A stretch of 64,000 bases of DNA from CAVSMC01 sp963798655 (GCA_963798655.1 CAWCUH010000004.1:682001-746000), one strand, 5' to 3'. Positions 8,254-16,850 are shown, numbered from the stretch's first letter. The notes: generated from the sequence alone by a model not told the origin. Made by a program: numbers and translations.

Positions 8254-9439
8254 CGGCGCGAGCGGCGAGCAGGGGCCCCGACTCGCGGAGCGAGTTGGGG
8301 ATGCGAGCCATCGCGAGTCGCCGTCGGGAGCGCCATCGACGCCCGCCGGTGCGCTCCTCGCCGCTGCGCTCGCGCTGCCCGGGCTGCTGCCCGCGACGGC
8401 GCTGAGCCAATCGGCGCCCGACCACGGCGTGCTCGAGGCGAAGTATCTCGACTATCGCGACTGGCAGCCGGGCGCGCGCCGGATGGACGTCACGAGCCCC
8501 TCGCTCTATGCGCTGAAGCCGCTGTCCGACACGCTCGCGATCGAAGGCTCGCTCGTGTTCGACGCGATGAGCGGCGCATCGCCGCTCTACCACAACACGC
8601 TGTCCGGCGCGTCGGGTGTCGGCGTGCACGATTACCGCAAGGCCGGCGACGTGAAGCTCACCGCGTATCTCGATCGCTGGGCGATCGGCGTCGGCGCTGC
8701 CGTCTCGAGCGAGCACGATTACCTGTCGCGCGCGGCCTCGCTCGATGTGCGCTACTCGACCGACGATCGCAATCGCACGTACGCGTTCGGGATCGGCGGC
8801 GCGTCCGATCGCATCGACAGCGAGAACCTGATCGCGATCGGCAAGACGCGCCAGAGCGTCGATCTGCTGCTCGGCGTGACGCAGGCGCTCAACGTGAACG
8901 CACTGGTGCAGTCGAACGTCACGTATTCGCAAGGGCACGGCTATTATTCCGATCCGTACAAGACGCTCGACACGCGTCCCGACGCGCGCCGCGTGTTCGC
9001 GTGGCTCACGCGGTTGAACCAGTACGTGCCGGCGTACGACGCGACGCTTCGCGTGTCGTACCGGTACCTGCACGATTCGTTCGGCGTCGATTCGCACGCG
9101 GTCGAGCTCGCGTGGCGCCAGCCGGTGCCGGCGGGCTTCGCGCTGACGCCGAGCCTGCGCTATTACACGCAGAGCGCGGCGAGCTTCTATCACGATCCGC
9201 CCTTTCCCGCCGGCTTCGTTGCGGGTCAGCCGTATACCGCCGACACGCGGCTGTCCGCGTTCGGCGCGCTGACGCCGGCGCTTCGCGTCGAGCGCGCGTT
9301 CGCCGACGGCTGGAGCGCCGACGTCACCTTCGCGTTCTACCGGCAGCGCTCGAGCTGGCGGCTCGGCGGCGGCGGAAGTCCGGGGCTCGAGCCGTTCTCG
9401 GCGCGCTGGATTGAAGCCGGCGTGTCGAAGACGTTCTGA
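8240..9439 (+). CDS. DUF3570 outer-membrane-barrel-like protein
   Basis: About 399 residues. Alternating beta-strand patterns of aromatic and polar residues run from about residue 60 to the terminal Phe, a common end for outer-membrane barrels. A hydrophobic export segment (ALLAAALALPGLL) lies near residues 35-48. Length and the YLDYRDWQPGA and SGASP regions match DUF3570. The start is uncertain: GTG 8240 has GGAGG at 8230-8234, while ATG 8189 would overlap the lipoprotein gene by 65 bp. Two motifs, DAMSGAS (8561-8581) and TLSGAS (8597-8614), resemble the D-x-x-[ST]-G-A-[ST] flavinylation site of NqrC/RnfG-type ApbE substrates, and an apbE gene follows directly. Whether this protein is flavinylated is inference. 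Confidence 0.85.
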   Translation: MDVIDGASGEQGPRLAERVGDASHRESPSGAPSTPAGALLAAALALPGLLPATALSQSAPDHGVLEAKYLDYRDWQPGARRMDVTSPSLYALKPLSDTLAIEGSLVFDAMSGASPLYHNTLSGASGVGVHDYRKAGDVKLTAYLDRWAIGVGAAVSSEHDYLSRAASLDVRYSTDDRNRTYAFGIGGASDRIDSENLIAIGKTRQSVDLLLGVTQALNVNALVQSNVTYSQGHGYYSDPYKTLDTRPDARRVFAWLTRLNQYVPAYDATLRVSYRYLHDSFGVDSHAVELAWRQPVPAGFALTPSLRYYTQSAASFYHDPPFPAGFVAGQPYTADTRLSAFGALTPALRVERAFADGWSADVTFAFYRQRSSWRLGGGGSPGLEPFSARWIEAGVSKTF

Positions 9440-9485
9440 CGTCCGTCGTCCGCCGCCCTTCGGCTTCGCTCGGCGCAGGCTCCAA

Positions 9486-9545
9486 CGCGGACCGGGTGAC
9501 CTTCGATCGAGCGGCACTGGCTTCCCTCCCTCGCGCGAATGACAA
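9486..9545. repeat. degenerate copy of a dispersed palindromic repeat
   Basis: In the DUF3570-apbE gap, a stretch reads CGCGGACC, then a spacer, then ACTGGCTTCCC, then CGCGAATGAC. Order and spacing match the better-preserved copies at 23331-23402 and, inverted, 38422-38497. It is diverged, so it is called only from the shared blocks. Confidence 0.4.
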
Positions 9546-9552
9546 TCGAGGG

Positions 9553-10455
9553 ATGCAGCTTCATCGTTTCGCGTTCCGCGCGATGGCGTCCGAGCACGAG
9601 CTGCTGCTATGGAGCGACGACGTTGCACGCGCGACGGCGGCGGCGCAGGCGGCGATCGACGACGTGCGGCGCATCGAAGCGAAGTATTCGCGCTACCGCG
9701 ACGACAGCGTGACGTCGCGCATCAATCGGGCAGCGGGCGGCGCGGCGGTCGCGATCGACGCCGAGACCGCGGCGCTGCTGCAATACGCCGACCGGTGTCA
9801 CGCGCTGTCGCACGGCCGCTTCGACGTCACGTCGGGCGTGCTGCGGCGCGCGTGGGATTTCAGGCGCGAGCCGCCGAGGCTGCCCGACGATGCGACGCTC
9901 GATGCGGCGCGCGCGCTCGTCGGCTGGCGCGACGTCGAGTGGACCGACACGTCGACGCGGCTTCCGCGCGTCGGCATGGAGATCGATTTCGGCGGCATCG
10001 GCAAGGAATATGCGGCCGACCGCGCCGCGGCGATCGTGGCCGACCGCGGCATGCCGAACGCGCTGGTGAACCTGGGCGGCGACGTGCGCGCCGCCGCGCC
10101 TCAGGCCGATGGCGCGCCGTGGCGAGTCGGCATCAAGCATCCGCGCGAGCGCGATGCGGTGATCGCGACGATCGAGCTCGGTGTCGGCGCGCTCGCGACG
10201 AGCGGCGACTACGAGCGCTACTTCGAGATCGAGGGCCGCCGCTACTGTCACCTGCTCGATCCGCGCACCGGCTACCCGGTTTCGCACTGGCAATCGGTCA
10301 GCGTGCTGTCGCCGCTGTGCGTGGTCGCCGGCAGCCTCGCGACGATCGCGATGCTGCTCGAGGCGCGAGCCGAGCCGTTCCTGAACGATCAGCGCGTCGA
10401 TTACATCGTCGTGGGCGCGGACGGAGCGATCCGGCGCTCGGCGGTGACGCGGTGA
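9553..10455 (+). CDS. apbE: FAD:protein FMN transferase
   Basis: ApbE-family enzyme that attaches FMN from FAD to a Thr or Ser of exported proteins (EC 2.7.1.180). ATG 9553 gives a 300-residue protein beginning at the family core (HRFAFRAMASEHELLLW); an in-frame ATG at 9496 would only add residues encoded in the repeat. Visible motifs are the early KYSRYRDDSVTSRIN, IDFGGIGKEYAAD, NLGGD, the SGDYERYF stretch and HLLDPRTGYPV. I see no lipobox or signal peptide, unlike many ApbE proteins that work in the periplasm. Either the N-terminus is misplaced or this form acts before export. It closes the thioredoxin-DUF4266-DUF3570 cluster. Confidence 0.93.
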   Translation: MQLHRFAFRAMASEHELLLWSDDVARATAAAQAAIDDVRRIEAKYSRYRDDSVTSRINRAAGGAAVAIDAETAALLQYADRCHALSHGRFDVTSGVLRRAWDFRREPPRLPDDATLDAARALVGWRDVEWTDTSTRLPRVGMEIDFGGIGKEYAADRAAAIVADRGMPNALVNLGGDVRAAAPQADGAPWRVGIKHPRERDAVIATIELGVGALATSGDYERYFEIEGRRYCHLLDPRTGYPVSHWQSVSVLSPLCVVAGSLATIAMLLEARAEPFLNDQRVDYIVVGADGAIRRSAVTR

Positions 10456-10470
10456 GCCGCGGGTGTCCGA

Positions 10471-11221
10471 CTACGCGGCCTTCAACACGCCGAACCAGAC
10501 GACACCGTTCGCTCCGTAGAGGCGATCGAGCAGCGCGATCAGCATCCGGTCGATCGCATTGCCGCCGTAGCGTGCGAGCAATTCCCACGCGCGTCTTTCG
10601 TAAATGGGCACGAGTGCCGCGCGCGCGAGCGCGCTTCGCAATGCGGCGAGGTCGACGGGCGCCTCGTCCGGAAACGGAGCGAGCTCGAGGTAGCGTTGCA
10701 GCCGTGCGATTCCCGGCCGATTCCATCGCCGCACGATCCGGGGCTCGGGCTCGGTCGTGCGTACCGGCTCCGCGATCACGACGAGCCCGTTGCGAGCGAG
10801 CGCCGCGCGTATCGATTGCAGCGCCCGCAGCAGGTCGGCGGGTTCGAGATGGTGCAGGAAGCCGACGGCTGCGATGACGTCGAAGCGCTGCTTCGCGCCC
10901 GCGACGTAATCGATCGCGTCGCCGTGGTGGAAGTCGAGCCGCGTCGCGAGCGGACCGCGTGTTCCGCTTCGCCTCGTTCAGCATGCCTTCCGAGTGATCG
11001 ACCAGCACCGCCTCGTCGAACCTCGCGCCGAGACGCATCGTCATCTGGCCGGTGCCGGCGCCGAGATCGAGCATCCGTCCACCGTGCGCCGGCAGCCTGC
11101 GTGCGATCTCGCCGAAGACGCGGTCGTTCAGCACGCGGCGCGAGTCGACGACCAGGCGGTCGTAGTCGCGTGCGACGGCGTCGTGATGCTGTCGATCCTG
11201 CAGAGCGTGCTGCGGGTCCAT
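10471..11221 (-). pseudogene. class I SAM-dependent methyltransferase, frameshifted
   Basis: The N-terminal part starts at ATG 11221 (MDPQHALQDRQHHDAVARDY) and includes the SAM-binding motif LDLGAGTGQMT and the acidic motif VLVDHSEGML. At about 10947-10960 the frame breaks. Similarity continues in the +1 frame with LDFHHGDAIDYVAG, then FDVIAAVGFLHHLEP and a C-terminal half ending at TAG 10471. The two parts join into one about 250-residue methyltransferase if one extra base (or a two-base loss) is corrected. It is therefore either a recent pseudogene or a sequencing/assembly error. The gene is flanked by apbE (convergent) and the cytochrome-like gene (same strand). The substrate is unknown. 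Confidence 0.75.
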
Positions 11222-11335
11222 TGAGCGCAACGCGACAAGGCTCGGGCGTTGCCTCGGCCGACGCAACGGTGGCGCGATTATAGGCGTGCGCCGCACGGGC
11301 GCGCCGTGCAGCCGCGCGCAACCCGCGAACGGCGT

Positions 11336-12727
11336 CTACTGGCAGACGGTGCCGCCGGCGCCGAGCACGAGGCGGCTCATCGTTTTCGACCCGCTGCCGG
11401 CAGCTAGAGCGAAGCTCCATGTCGCGGAATTGCCGCTGCCGAACGTCATCGTCGCCGTGCCGACGTCGGTGAGATGCACCTGCGTCGGATCGAAGCCGTT
11501 GCCGAACGGCGGCCCGACGCCGCGCTGAACGGTGCCCGACCACGTGCCCGGCGACGTCGGCGTCATCAGCGCGAGAAGCCACAGCGGCGATCCGTCGACG
11601 TCGTAGGTGTACCACGTCGCGAAGATCGAGTTGCCTTCGTGCGTGAGGTTCATGCCCCAGCCGTCCTCCGCCGGATTCCACCAAAGGCCCTGATAGTTGG
11701 TGGCCGCGGCGAAATTCGGTGTCGGCGAATACGCGCAGGTCGGCACCGGACCGCCGAGCGACAGCTTCGTGATCGCCTTCGTCGACGTGACGCTCTTCGC
11801 GGTGTACGAGAACGTTCCCGTCGTCGGGCTCGAGAACGACAGCTTGCCGGTCCCGACCATGGCAACGGACTTCGCGGCGGCGTTGTACGGCGCGACGTTG
11901 TACGGCGAACCGTGCACCTCGAGGATGTCCCCGGCGTAGGCGCCGGTCGCATCCTTGTTCGCGAGCATCGCGAGCCATGAGGCCTTGCCGGTGGCGTCGT
12001 ACGTGTACCAGGTGAGGTAGATCGTGTCGCCCTGGTGTGCGAGGTTGATCCCCCAGCCGGATTCCGCCGCGTTCCACCACAGGCCCTGGTAGTTCGCCGA
12101 CGGCGGCGGCGCGGTCGAGCCGGTGCCGATCGCCGTCAGCGCCACCGGGTTCACGACGCCGCTGTTGCCGATCGAGATCGTCGTGCCGCGCGGCCCGACC
12201 GCGCCCGGCGTGAAGCCGATGTCGAGCCGGCACGTGCCGTTCGCGCCGAGCGTCGCGCCGGTGCAGGTGTCGTTGACGATCGGGAACTCGGCCGCGTTAT
12301 TGTTCGAAACGCCCGTGACCGTCACGTTGCCGGTGAAGTTCGCGATGGTCACCGTGCGTGGCGCGCTCGGCGTGCCGACCGGCTGTGCGCCGAAGTCGAC
12401 CTCCGCCGTCGACGCGCGGATTTCGCCCGACGGCGGCAGGAACGTGCCGAGGTACGCTGCGATGTCGGCGCGGTCCTGCGCGTTGTAGCTGCTGACGAGG
12501 AAGCCCATCGCGGGGACGCTCTGCCAGGCGGCGAGGATCGCCCCCGGATTGTTCGCGCCCGTCGTCACGATCCCGTAGACATTCGCGCTGGCCGGCCCAT
12601 GGCACGCGATGCAGACGCTGTTGAAGATCTGGCTGCCGTTCGCGACGTTCTGCGCGCGGGCGCCGGCGCCGAAGGCGAGCGCTGCGGCGATGAACACTGC
12701 GACTGCGAGATTCCACGGACGGCGCAT
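11336..12727 (-). CDS. secreted mono-haem cytochrome / ASH-domain protein with two Trp-rich repeats
   Basis: The ATG at 12727 has GGAGAAACGAGCA upstream, which fixes the start. The 463-residue protein has a signal peptide (1-25), a small cytochrome-c-like domain with one CIACH haem site (about residue 39) and a possible distal Met in PAMGFLVSSY. An immunoglobulin-like ASH/HYDIN 'choice-of-anchor D' domain follows (about 107-215). Two homologous repeats of about 110-120 residues then each begin N-Y-Q-G-L-W-W-N and contain E-x-G-W-G-[IM]-N-L-x-H-[QE]-G and W-Y-T-Y-D. It should be periplasmic or surface-exposed. The repeats resemble beta-rich modules seen in other secreted betaproteobacterial proteins, function unknown. 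No partner genes are nearby. Confidence 0.85.
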   Translation of the reverse strand: MRRPWNLAVAVFIAAALAFGAGARAQNVANGSQIFNSVCIACHGPASANVYGIVTTGANNPGAILAAWQSVPAMGFLVSSYNAQDRADIAAYLGTFLPPSGEIRASTAEVDFGAQPVGTPSAPRTVTIANFTGNVTVTGVSNNNAAEFPIVNDTCTGATLGANGTCRLDIGFTPGAVGPRGTTISIGNSGVVNPVALTAIGTGSTAPPPSANYQGLWWNAAESGWGINLAHQGDTIYLTWYTYDATGKASWLAMLANKDATGAYAGDILEVHGSPYNVAPYNAAAKSVAMVGTGKLSFSSPTTGTFSYTAKSVTSTKAITKLSLGGPVPTCAYSPTPNFAAATNYQGLWWNPAEDGWGMNLTHEGNSIFATWYTYDVDGSPLWLLALMTPTSPGTWSGTVQRGVGPPFGNGFDPTQVHLTDVGTATMTFGSGNSATWSFALAAGSGSKTMSRLVLGAGGTVCQ

Positions 12728-12915
12728 TGCTCGTTTCTCCGGCGGCTTGGCGTGCCGACGGTGCCGCCCGCCGCGCGAACGGCGCCTGGACACGGCGCGC
12801 CGCGATTATTCCATTGTCATGAAAGCTCGGCCAGCCCCCGACCCGACCGCTCGTCGGCGCGCGAAGGCGCGCGAAACCATGCGCGCACGGGATTCCCCGC
12901 GCCGTTCGAAGCGGA

Positions 12916-12921
12916 TACACT
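12916..12921 (+). promoter_or_regulatory. candidate -10 box for metXW
   Basis: TACACT lies seven bases before the first base of the SAM-II aptamer, so a transcript starting near 12928 would begin exactly with the riboswitch. The -35 region is not convincing. Confidence 0.4.
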
Positions 12922-12926
12922 CGCCA

Positions 12927-12978
12927 GTGCGCCGATTTGGACCAGCTTGCGGGCGCGATACAAATCCGGCTAAAGCGG
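12927..12978 (+). promoter_or_regulatory. SAM-II riboswitch aptamer
   Basis: The segment matches the SAM-II (metA/metX leader) architecture. The P1 stem is GCGCC (12929-12933) with GGCGC (12952-12956). The GATTT loop element follows directly at 12934, GATACAAAT follows the closing strand (12957-12965), and the invariant GGCTAAAGC is at 12968-12976. Order, spacing and conserved loop bases agree with the crystallised marine SAM-II metX aptamer from memory. It lies 100 bp upstream of metXW, the expected target, and binds S-adenosylmethionine to shut off methionine synthesis. An intrinsic terminator follows at 13004-13038. The rest of the 350-bp gap (12728-12915) shows nothing else clear. Confidence 0.85.
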
Positions 12979-13003
12979 TGCGGTAAGGAGAGCGTTCCGA
13001 GCC

Positions 13004-13038
13004 AACCCGATTGAGCGAACAAGCCGGTCGGGTTTTTT
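13004..13038 (+). terminator. intrinsic terminator in the metXW leader
   Basis: The stem AACCCGA (13004-13010) pairs with TCGGGTT (13028-13034) around a 17-base loop and runs straight into a T tract ending at 13038. It sits between the SAM-II aptamer and the metXW start at 13080, so it is best read as an attenuator rather than the end of another gene. Confidence 0.8.
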
Positions 13039-13079
13039 ATTGCCATGACACGCCGCCGACTCCCGGTTCCGACGCCCGA

Positions 13080-14906
13080 ATGACCTCGTTCGCCGCAACG
13101 ACCGGCGGCACGGAGATCGGCGCCGCGACGCAGTCCGGCCAGTCCGCCGGCGCCGTCACTGCGAAGATCGCGCGCTTCACGCGGCCGCTCGCGCTCGCCT
13201 GCGGCCGGCAGCTCGCCGAGTACGAGCTCGCCTACGAAACGTACGGCACGCTCAACTCCGACGCCACGAATGCCGTGCTCGTCTGCCACGCGCTGAACGC
13301 GTCGCACCATGTCGCCGGCTACTACGAGGACGAGCCGGACAACGTCGGCTGGTGGGACAACATGGTCGGGCCGGGCAAGGCGATCGACACGCGGCACTTC
13401 TTCGTCGTCGGGGTGAACAATCTCGGCAGCTGCTTCGGCTCCACCGGGCCGATGTCGATCAACCCGGCGACGGGAAAGCCGTGGGGTGCGGACTTTCCGC
13501 TGGTCACCGTCGAGGACTGGGTCGATGCTCAGGCGCAGCTCGCCGACCGGCTCGGCATTCGCCAATGGGCCGCCGTGATGGGCGGCAGCCTCGGCGGCAT
13601 GCAGGCGCTCTGCTGGGCGATCCGCTACCCGGAGCGGATCCGTCACGCGATCGTCATCGCCGCCGCGCCGAACCTCTCGGCGGAGAACATCGCGTTCAAC
13701 GAAGTCGCCCGGCAGGCGATTCTCACCGACCCCGACTTCCACGAGGGCCAGTTCGCCGCGCGCGACACGAAGCCGCGCCGCGGGCTTCGCGTCGCGCGGA
13801 TGATCGGGCACATCACGTATCTGTCCGACGAGCAGATGGACGAGAAATTCGGGCGCAAGCTGCGCGAGGGACTCAAGTTCTCGTTCGCGCCCGAGTTCCA
13901 GATCGAGTCCTACCTGCGCTACCAGGGCGAGAAATTCGCCGACTATTACGACGCGAACACGTACCTGCGCATCACCAAGGCGCTCGACTACTTCGACCCG
14001 GCGAGCGCCACCGGCGGCGACTTCGCGCAGGCGCTCGCGCCGGCGACGTGCCGCTTCCTCGTGATCTCGTTCAAGACCGACTGGCGCTTCCCCCCGGCGC
14101 GCTCGCGCGAGATCGTCAAGGCGCTGATCGACCGCAAGCGCGACGTGTCGTACGCGGAGATCGATGCGCCGCACGGCCACGACGCGTTCCTGCTCGACGA
14201 TGCGCAGTACCATGCCGTGGTGCGCGCGTACTTCGAGCGTGCCGAGCGCGAGGTGCGCGCGTACTCGACGTTCCGTCTCGGCGCACCGCTCAAGAAGAGC
14301 CTCGCGGAGCGCGACGAGATCACGCGACGCGCCGACTACGCGACGATCGCGCGCTGGGTCGGCCACGGCGCGCGCGTGCTCGATCTCGGCTGCGGCGACG
14401 GCGGGCTGCTCGCGTATCTCGCGGCGGAGCGCGACGCGAAGGGCTACGGAATCGAGATCGACGACGCCGGCGTGCGCTCGAGCGTCAAGCACGGCATCAA
14501 CGTGCTGCAAAGCGACCTCGAAAGCGGGCTCGCCGGCTTCGAGAACGGCTCGTTCGACGTTGTCATCCTGTCGCAGACGCTGCAGGCGATGCGCCACGTC
14601 GAGCAGATCGTCGGCGAGATGCTCCGCGTCGGGCGCGAGGCGATCGTCACGTTCCCGAACTTCGGCCACTGGTCGCATCGGCTGCAGGTGCTGCGCGGCC
14701 GCATGCCGGTGTCGAAGTCGCTGCCGTACCAGTGGTTCGACACGCCGAACATCCATCTGTGCACGGTCGCCGACTTCGACCGCTTCATCGCGTCGCGCGG
14801 GATCGTCGTGCAGGACCGCGTCGTGCTCGCGCGCGGTCACGCCGTCCACGCGCTCGCGAACCTGCTGGGCGAGCTCGCCGTCTATCGGATCCGCCCGCGC
14901 GGCTAG
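13080..14906 (+). CDS. metX-metW: MetX-MetW fusion: homoserine O-acyltransferase plus MetW methyltransferase-like domain
   Basis: One uninterrupted 608-residue frame. Residues about 30-390 are MetX, an alpha/beta hydrolase that acylates L-homoserine in the first committed step of methionine synthesis. The nucleophile Ser is in MGGSLGGMQ, with the acid in FKTDWRF and the His in APHGHDAFLLDD; NNLGSCFGSTGP is also present. Residues about 416-608 are MetW, a class I methyltransferase fold with VLDLGCGDGGLL and FPNFGHWSHRL, needed for MetX activity in several proteobacteria. The two are normally adjacent separate genes; here a charged linker (KKSLAERDEITRRADYA) joins them without a stop. ATG 13080 is the only ordinary in-frame start; an upstream TTG (13011) lies in the terminator loop. 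Expression is presumably controlled by the SAM-II leader. Whether the acyl donor is succinyl- or acetyl-CoA cannot be told by eye. Confidence 0.93.
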   Translation: MTSFAATTGGTEIGAATQSGQSAGAVTAKIARFTRPLALACGRQLAEYELAYETYGTLNSDATNAVLVCHALNASHHVAGYYEDEPDNVGWWDNMVGPGKAIDTRHFFVVGVNNLGSCFGSTGPMSINPATGKPWGADFPLVTVEDWVDAQAQLADRLGIRQWAAVMGGSLGGMQALCWAIRYPERIRHAIVIAAAPNLSAENIAFNEVARQAILTDPDFHEGQFAARDTKPRRGLRVARMIGHITYLSDEQMDEKFGRKLREGLKFSFAPEFQIESYLRYQGEKFADYYDANTYLRITKALDYFDPASATGGDFAQALAPATCRFLVISFKTDWRFPPARSREIVKALIDRKRDVSYAEIDAPHGHDAFLLDDAQYHAVVRAYFERAEREVRAYSTFRLGAPLKKSLAERDEITRRADYATIARWVGHGARVLDLGCGDGGLLAYLAAERDAKGYGIEIDDAGVRSSVKHGINVLQSDLESGLAGFENGSFDVVILSQTLQAMRHVEQIVGEMLRVGREAIVTFPNFGHWSHRLQVLRGRMPVSKSLPYQWFDTPNIHLCTVADFDRFIASRGIVVQDRVVLARGHAVHALANLLGELAVYRIRPRG

Positions 14907-15014
14907 CGATCCGCGATCCGCGCTTCGTCGCGGCGGCGGGCGCCCTGTCGCATCGACGCCGGACACCACGCGCGCCGTATAGAATCGCCCGCTTCCCGCG
15001 CCCGGAGGACCGTC

Positions 15015-16826
15015 ATGTCGATTCGCCCATCCCGCCTTGTCGCCGTCGGCCTGATCGCGGCGCTCGCACCGCTCGCTGCGCTCGCGCAAAACGCGGCCAA
15101 GCCGAAGATCACGCGTGCCGAGGACCTGCCGCGCCGCGAGTACGCGCTGCCGAAGTTGCCGAGCGAGCTGCTCGAGGCGCCGATCGCCGAGCTGCTGCCG
15201 GTCGCGCAGGCGCTCGAGCGCGACATCGCTGCGGATCTCGCGAGCTACGACATCGAGGACACGGCGACGCTGCGCGCGTTCACGCAGACGCTGCTGTCGT
15301 ACGCGATGCTGCGCGGCGACTGGACGGCGGTGCAGGCGCACGCGAAGGCGCTGCGCGAGCTGCAGGACAAGCCGGCGGGCAAGCAGACCGCCGGCGTGCT
15401 CTCGGAGATCGTTGCGCAGGCGAAGCTCGCCGGCGGCGGCGCGGCGGCCGAGCAGGCAGCGATTCGGGATGCGGTGGCGAAGCGCTACGCGGCGATGCCG
15501 TGGGACGTCGTGCAGGACGCGCTGAAGCAGCAGAAAGGGCAGCTCGAGATCGCGACGCCGACCATCGTCGTCGGCAGCTTTCGCGCGCAGCTCGATCCGG
15601 CCGCGAGGAACGCCGGCATGAAGCTCGGCGCGTTCGCGCTTGCCGGGCTGGTGTCGGCGCGCGCGCAGCTCGAATACGTGATCCCGGCGCGCGATGTCGT
15701 GCTCGCGGCGCTCACGCCGATCGTCGAGCGCAATACCGTGGCGACGGTGAAGCCGGACCGCTGGTCGTCGCGGCTGGTGACGCTGCCGGAGAATGCGAAC
15801 GCGAAACCGGTCGTCGTCGGCATCTGGGATTCGGGCGTCGACGTGCCGCTGTTCAATGCCGCGACGCAGAAAGGTCTCGCCTTCGACGACGCCGGCCGGC
15901 CGGCGCCGAACCTGCTGCGCGATCTCGGCGACGCGGCGCCGCGCTGGCCGCAGTTGAAGGGTCTCACGAAGGGCGCGCTCGACCTCCGCGCGTCGCTCGA
16001 CACCGAGGACGCGCGCAAGCTGAAGCAGCTGGTTGCGCAGATGAAGCCCGATCAGGTCAAGGGGTTCCAGGAAGACCTCGGCCTCGCCGGGCTCTACGTG
16101 CATGGGACGCACGTCGCCGGCATTGCCGTCGCTGGCAATCCGTTTGCGCGCGTCTATCCGGTGGCGATGCACTGGAATCACCGTGTCGAGCCGACGCTGC
16201 CGACGCTCGAGCTGTCGCGGCGCGTCGCCGCGAACTACCGTACGATCGTCGACGCGTTCAAGGCGGCCAACGTGCGTGTCGTCAACATGAGCTGGCGCTA
16301 CGGGCCGACGTTCTACGAGCAGGCGCTCGAGTACCACGGCGTCGGCAAGTCGCCCGACGAGCGCAAGAAGATGGCGCTCGAGATGTTCGCGATCGAGCGC
16401 GACGCGCTCAAAGCGGCGTTCGAGTCGGCGCCGAACATCCTGTTCGTCGCGGGCGCCGGCAACGAGGACAACAGCGCCGACTTCGTCGAATACATTCCGG
16501 CGGGCTTCGAGCTGCCGAACGTGATCACCGCCGGCGCCGTCGATCAGGCGGGCGAGGAAACGAGCTTCTCGTCGTTCGGCAGGACCGTGGTCGTGCACGC
16601 GAACGGCTTCGAGGTCGAGAGCGCCATTCCCGGGGGTGAGCTGATGAAGCTGTCGGGCACGTCGATGGCGGCGCCGCAGGTGACCAATCTCGCGGCGAAG
16701 CTCTTCGCGCTTCATCCCGGGTTGACCGCCATCGAGGCGAAGGCGCTGATCATCAAGGGCGCCGATCGCAACGGCCGCGTGAACCTGATCAACCCCAAGG
16801 CGACGCTCGCGCTCGCGGGCGCATAA
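15015..16826 (+). CDS. secreted S8 family (subtilisin-like) serine peptidase
   Basis: The ATG is preceded by GGAGGACCGTC. The 603-residue protein has a signal peptide (1-24, ...LAALAQ), a helical N-terminal region of about 230 residues without recognisable domain, and a subtilase domain. The triad reads Asp272 (GIWDSGVD), His363 (HGTHVAGI) and Ser550 (SGTSMAAPQV), with an oxyanion Asn in GAGNEDN. About 90 residues separate Asp and His, longer than in simple subtilisins, and this insert is rich in charged residues. The frame from Asp to Ser is intact, so the enzyme should be active in the periplasm or outside. A TATAGAAT-like -10 lies near 14978. Confidence 0.93.
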   Translation: MSIRPSRLVAVGLIAALAPLAALAQNAAKPKITRAEDLPRREYALPKLPSELLEAPIAELLPVAQALERDIAADLASYDIEDTATLRAFTQTLLSYAMLRGDWTAVQAHAKALRELQDKPAGKQTAGVLSEIVAQAKLAGGGAAAEQAAIRDAVAKRYAAMPWDVVQDALKQQKGQLEIATPTIVVGSFRAQLDPAARNAGMKLGAFALAGLVSARAQLEYVIPARDVVLAALTPIVERNTVATVKPDRWSSRLVTLPENANAKPVVVGIWDSGVDVPLFNAATQKGLAFDDAGRPAPNLLRDLGDAAPRWPQLKGLTKGALDLRASLDTEDARKLKQLVAQMKPDQVKGFQEDLGLAGLYVHGTHVAGIAVAGNPFARVYPVAMHWNHRVEPTLPTLELSRRVAANYRTIVDAFKAANVRVVNMSWRYGPTFYEQALEYHGVGKSPDERKKMALEMFAIERDALKAAFESAPNILFVAGAGNEDNSADFVEYIPAGFELPNVITAGAVDQAGEETSFSSFGRTVVVHANGFEVESAIPGGELMKLSGTSMAAPQVTNLAAKLFALHPGLTAIEAKALIIKGADRNGRVNLINPKATLALAGA

Positions 16827-16850
16827 CGTAGCGCCGTCTGCGCGCGTCGG

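Noticed and set aside
13011..13079. TTG 13011 as the start of metXW
   Set aside because: It sits in the loop of the intrinsic terminator and adds 23 residues without similarity to MetX.
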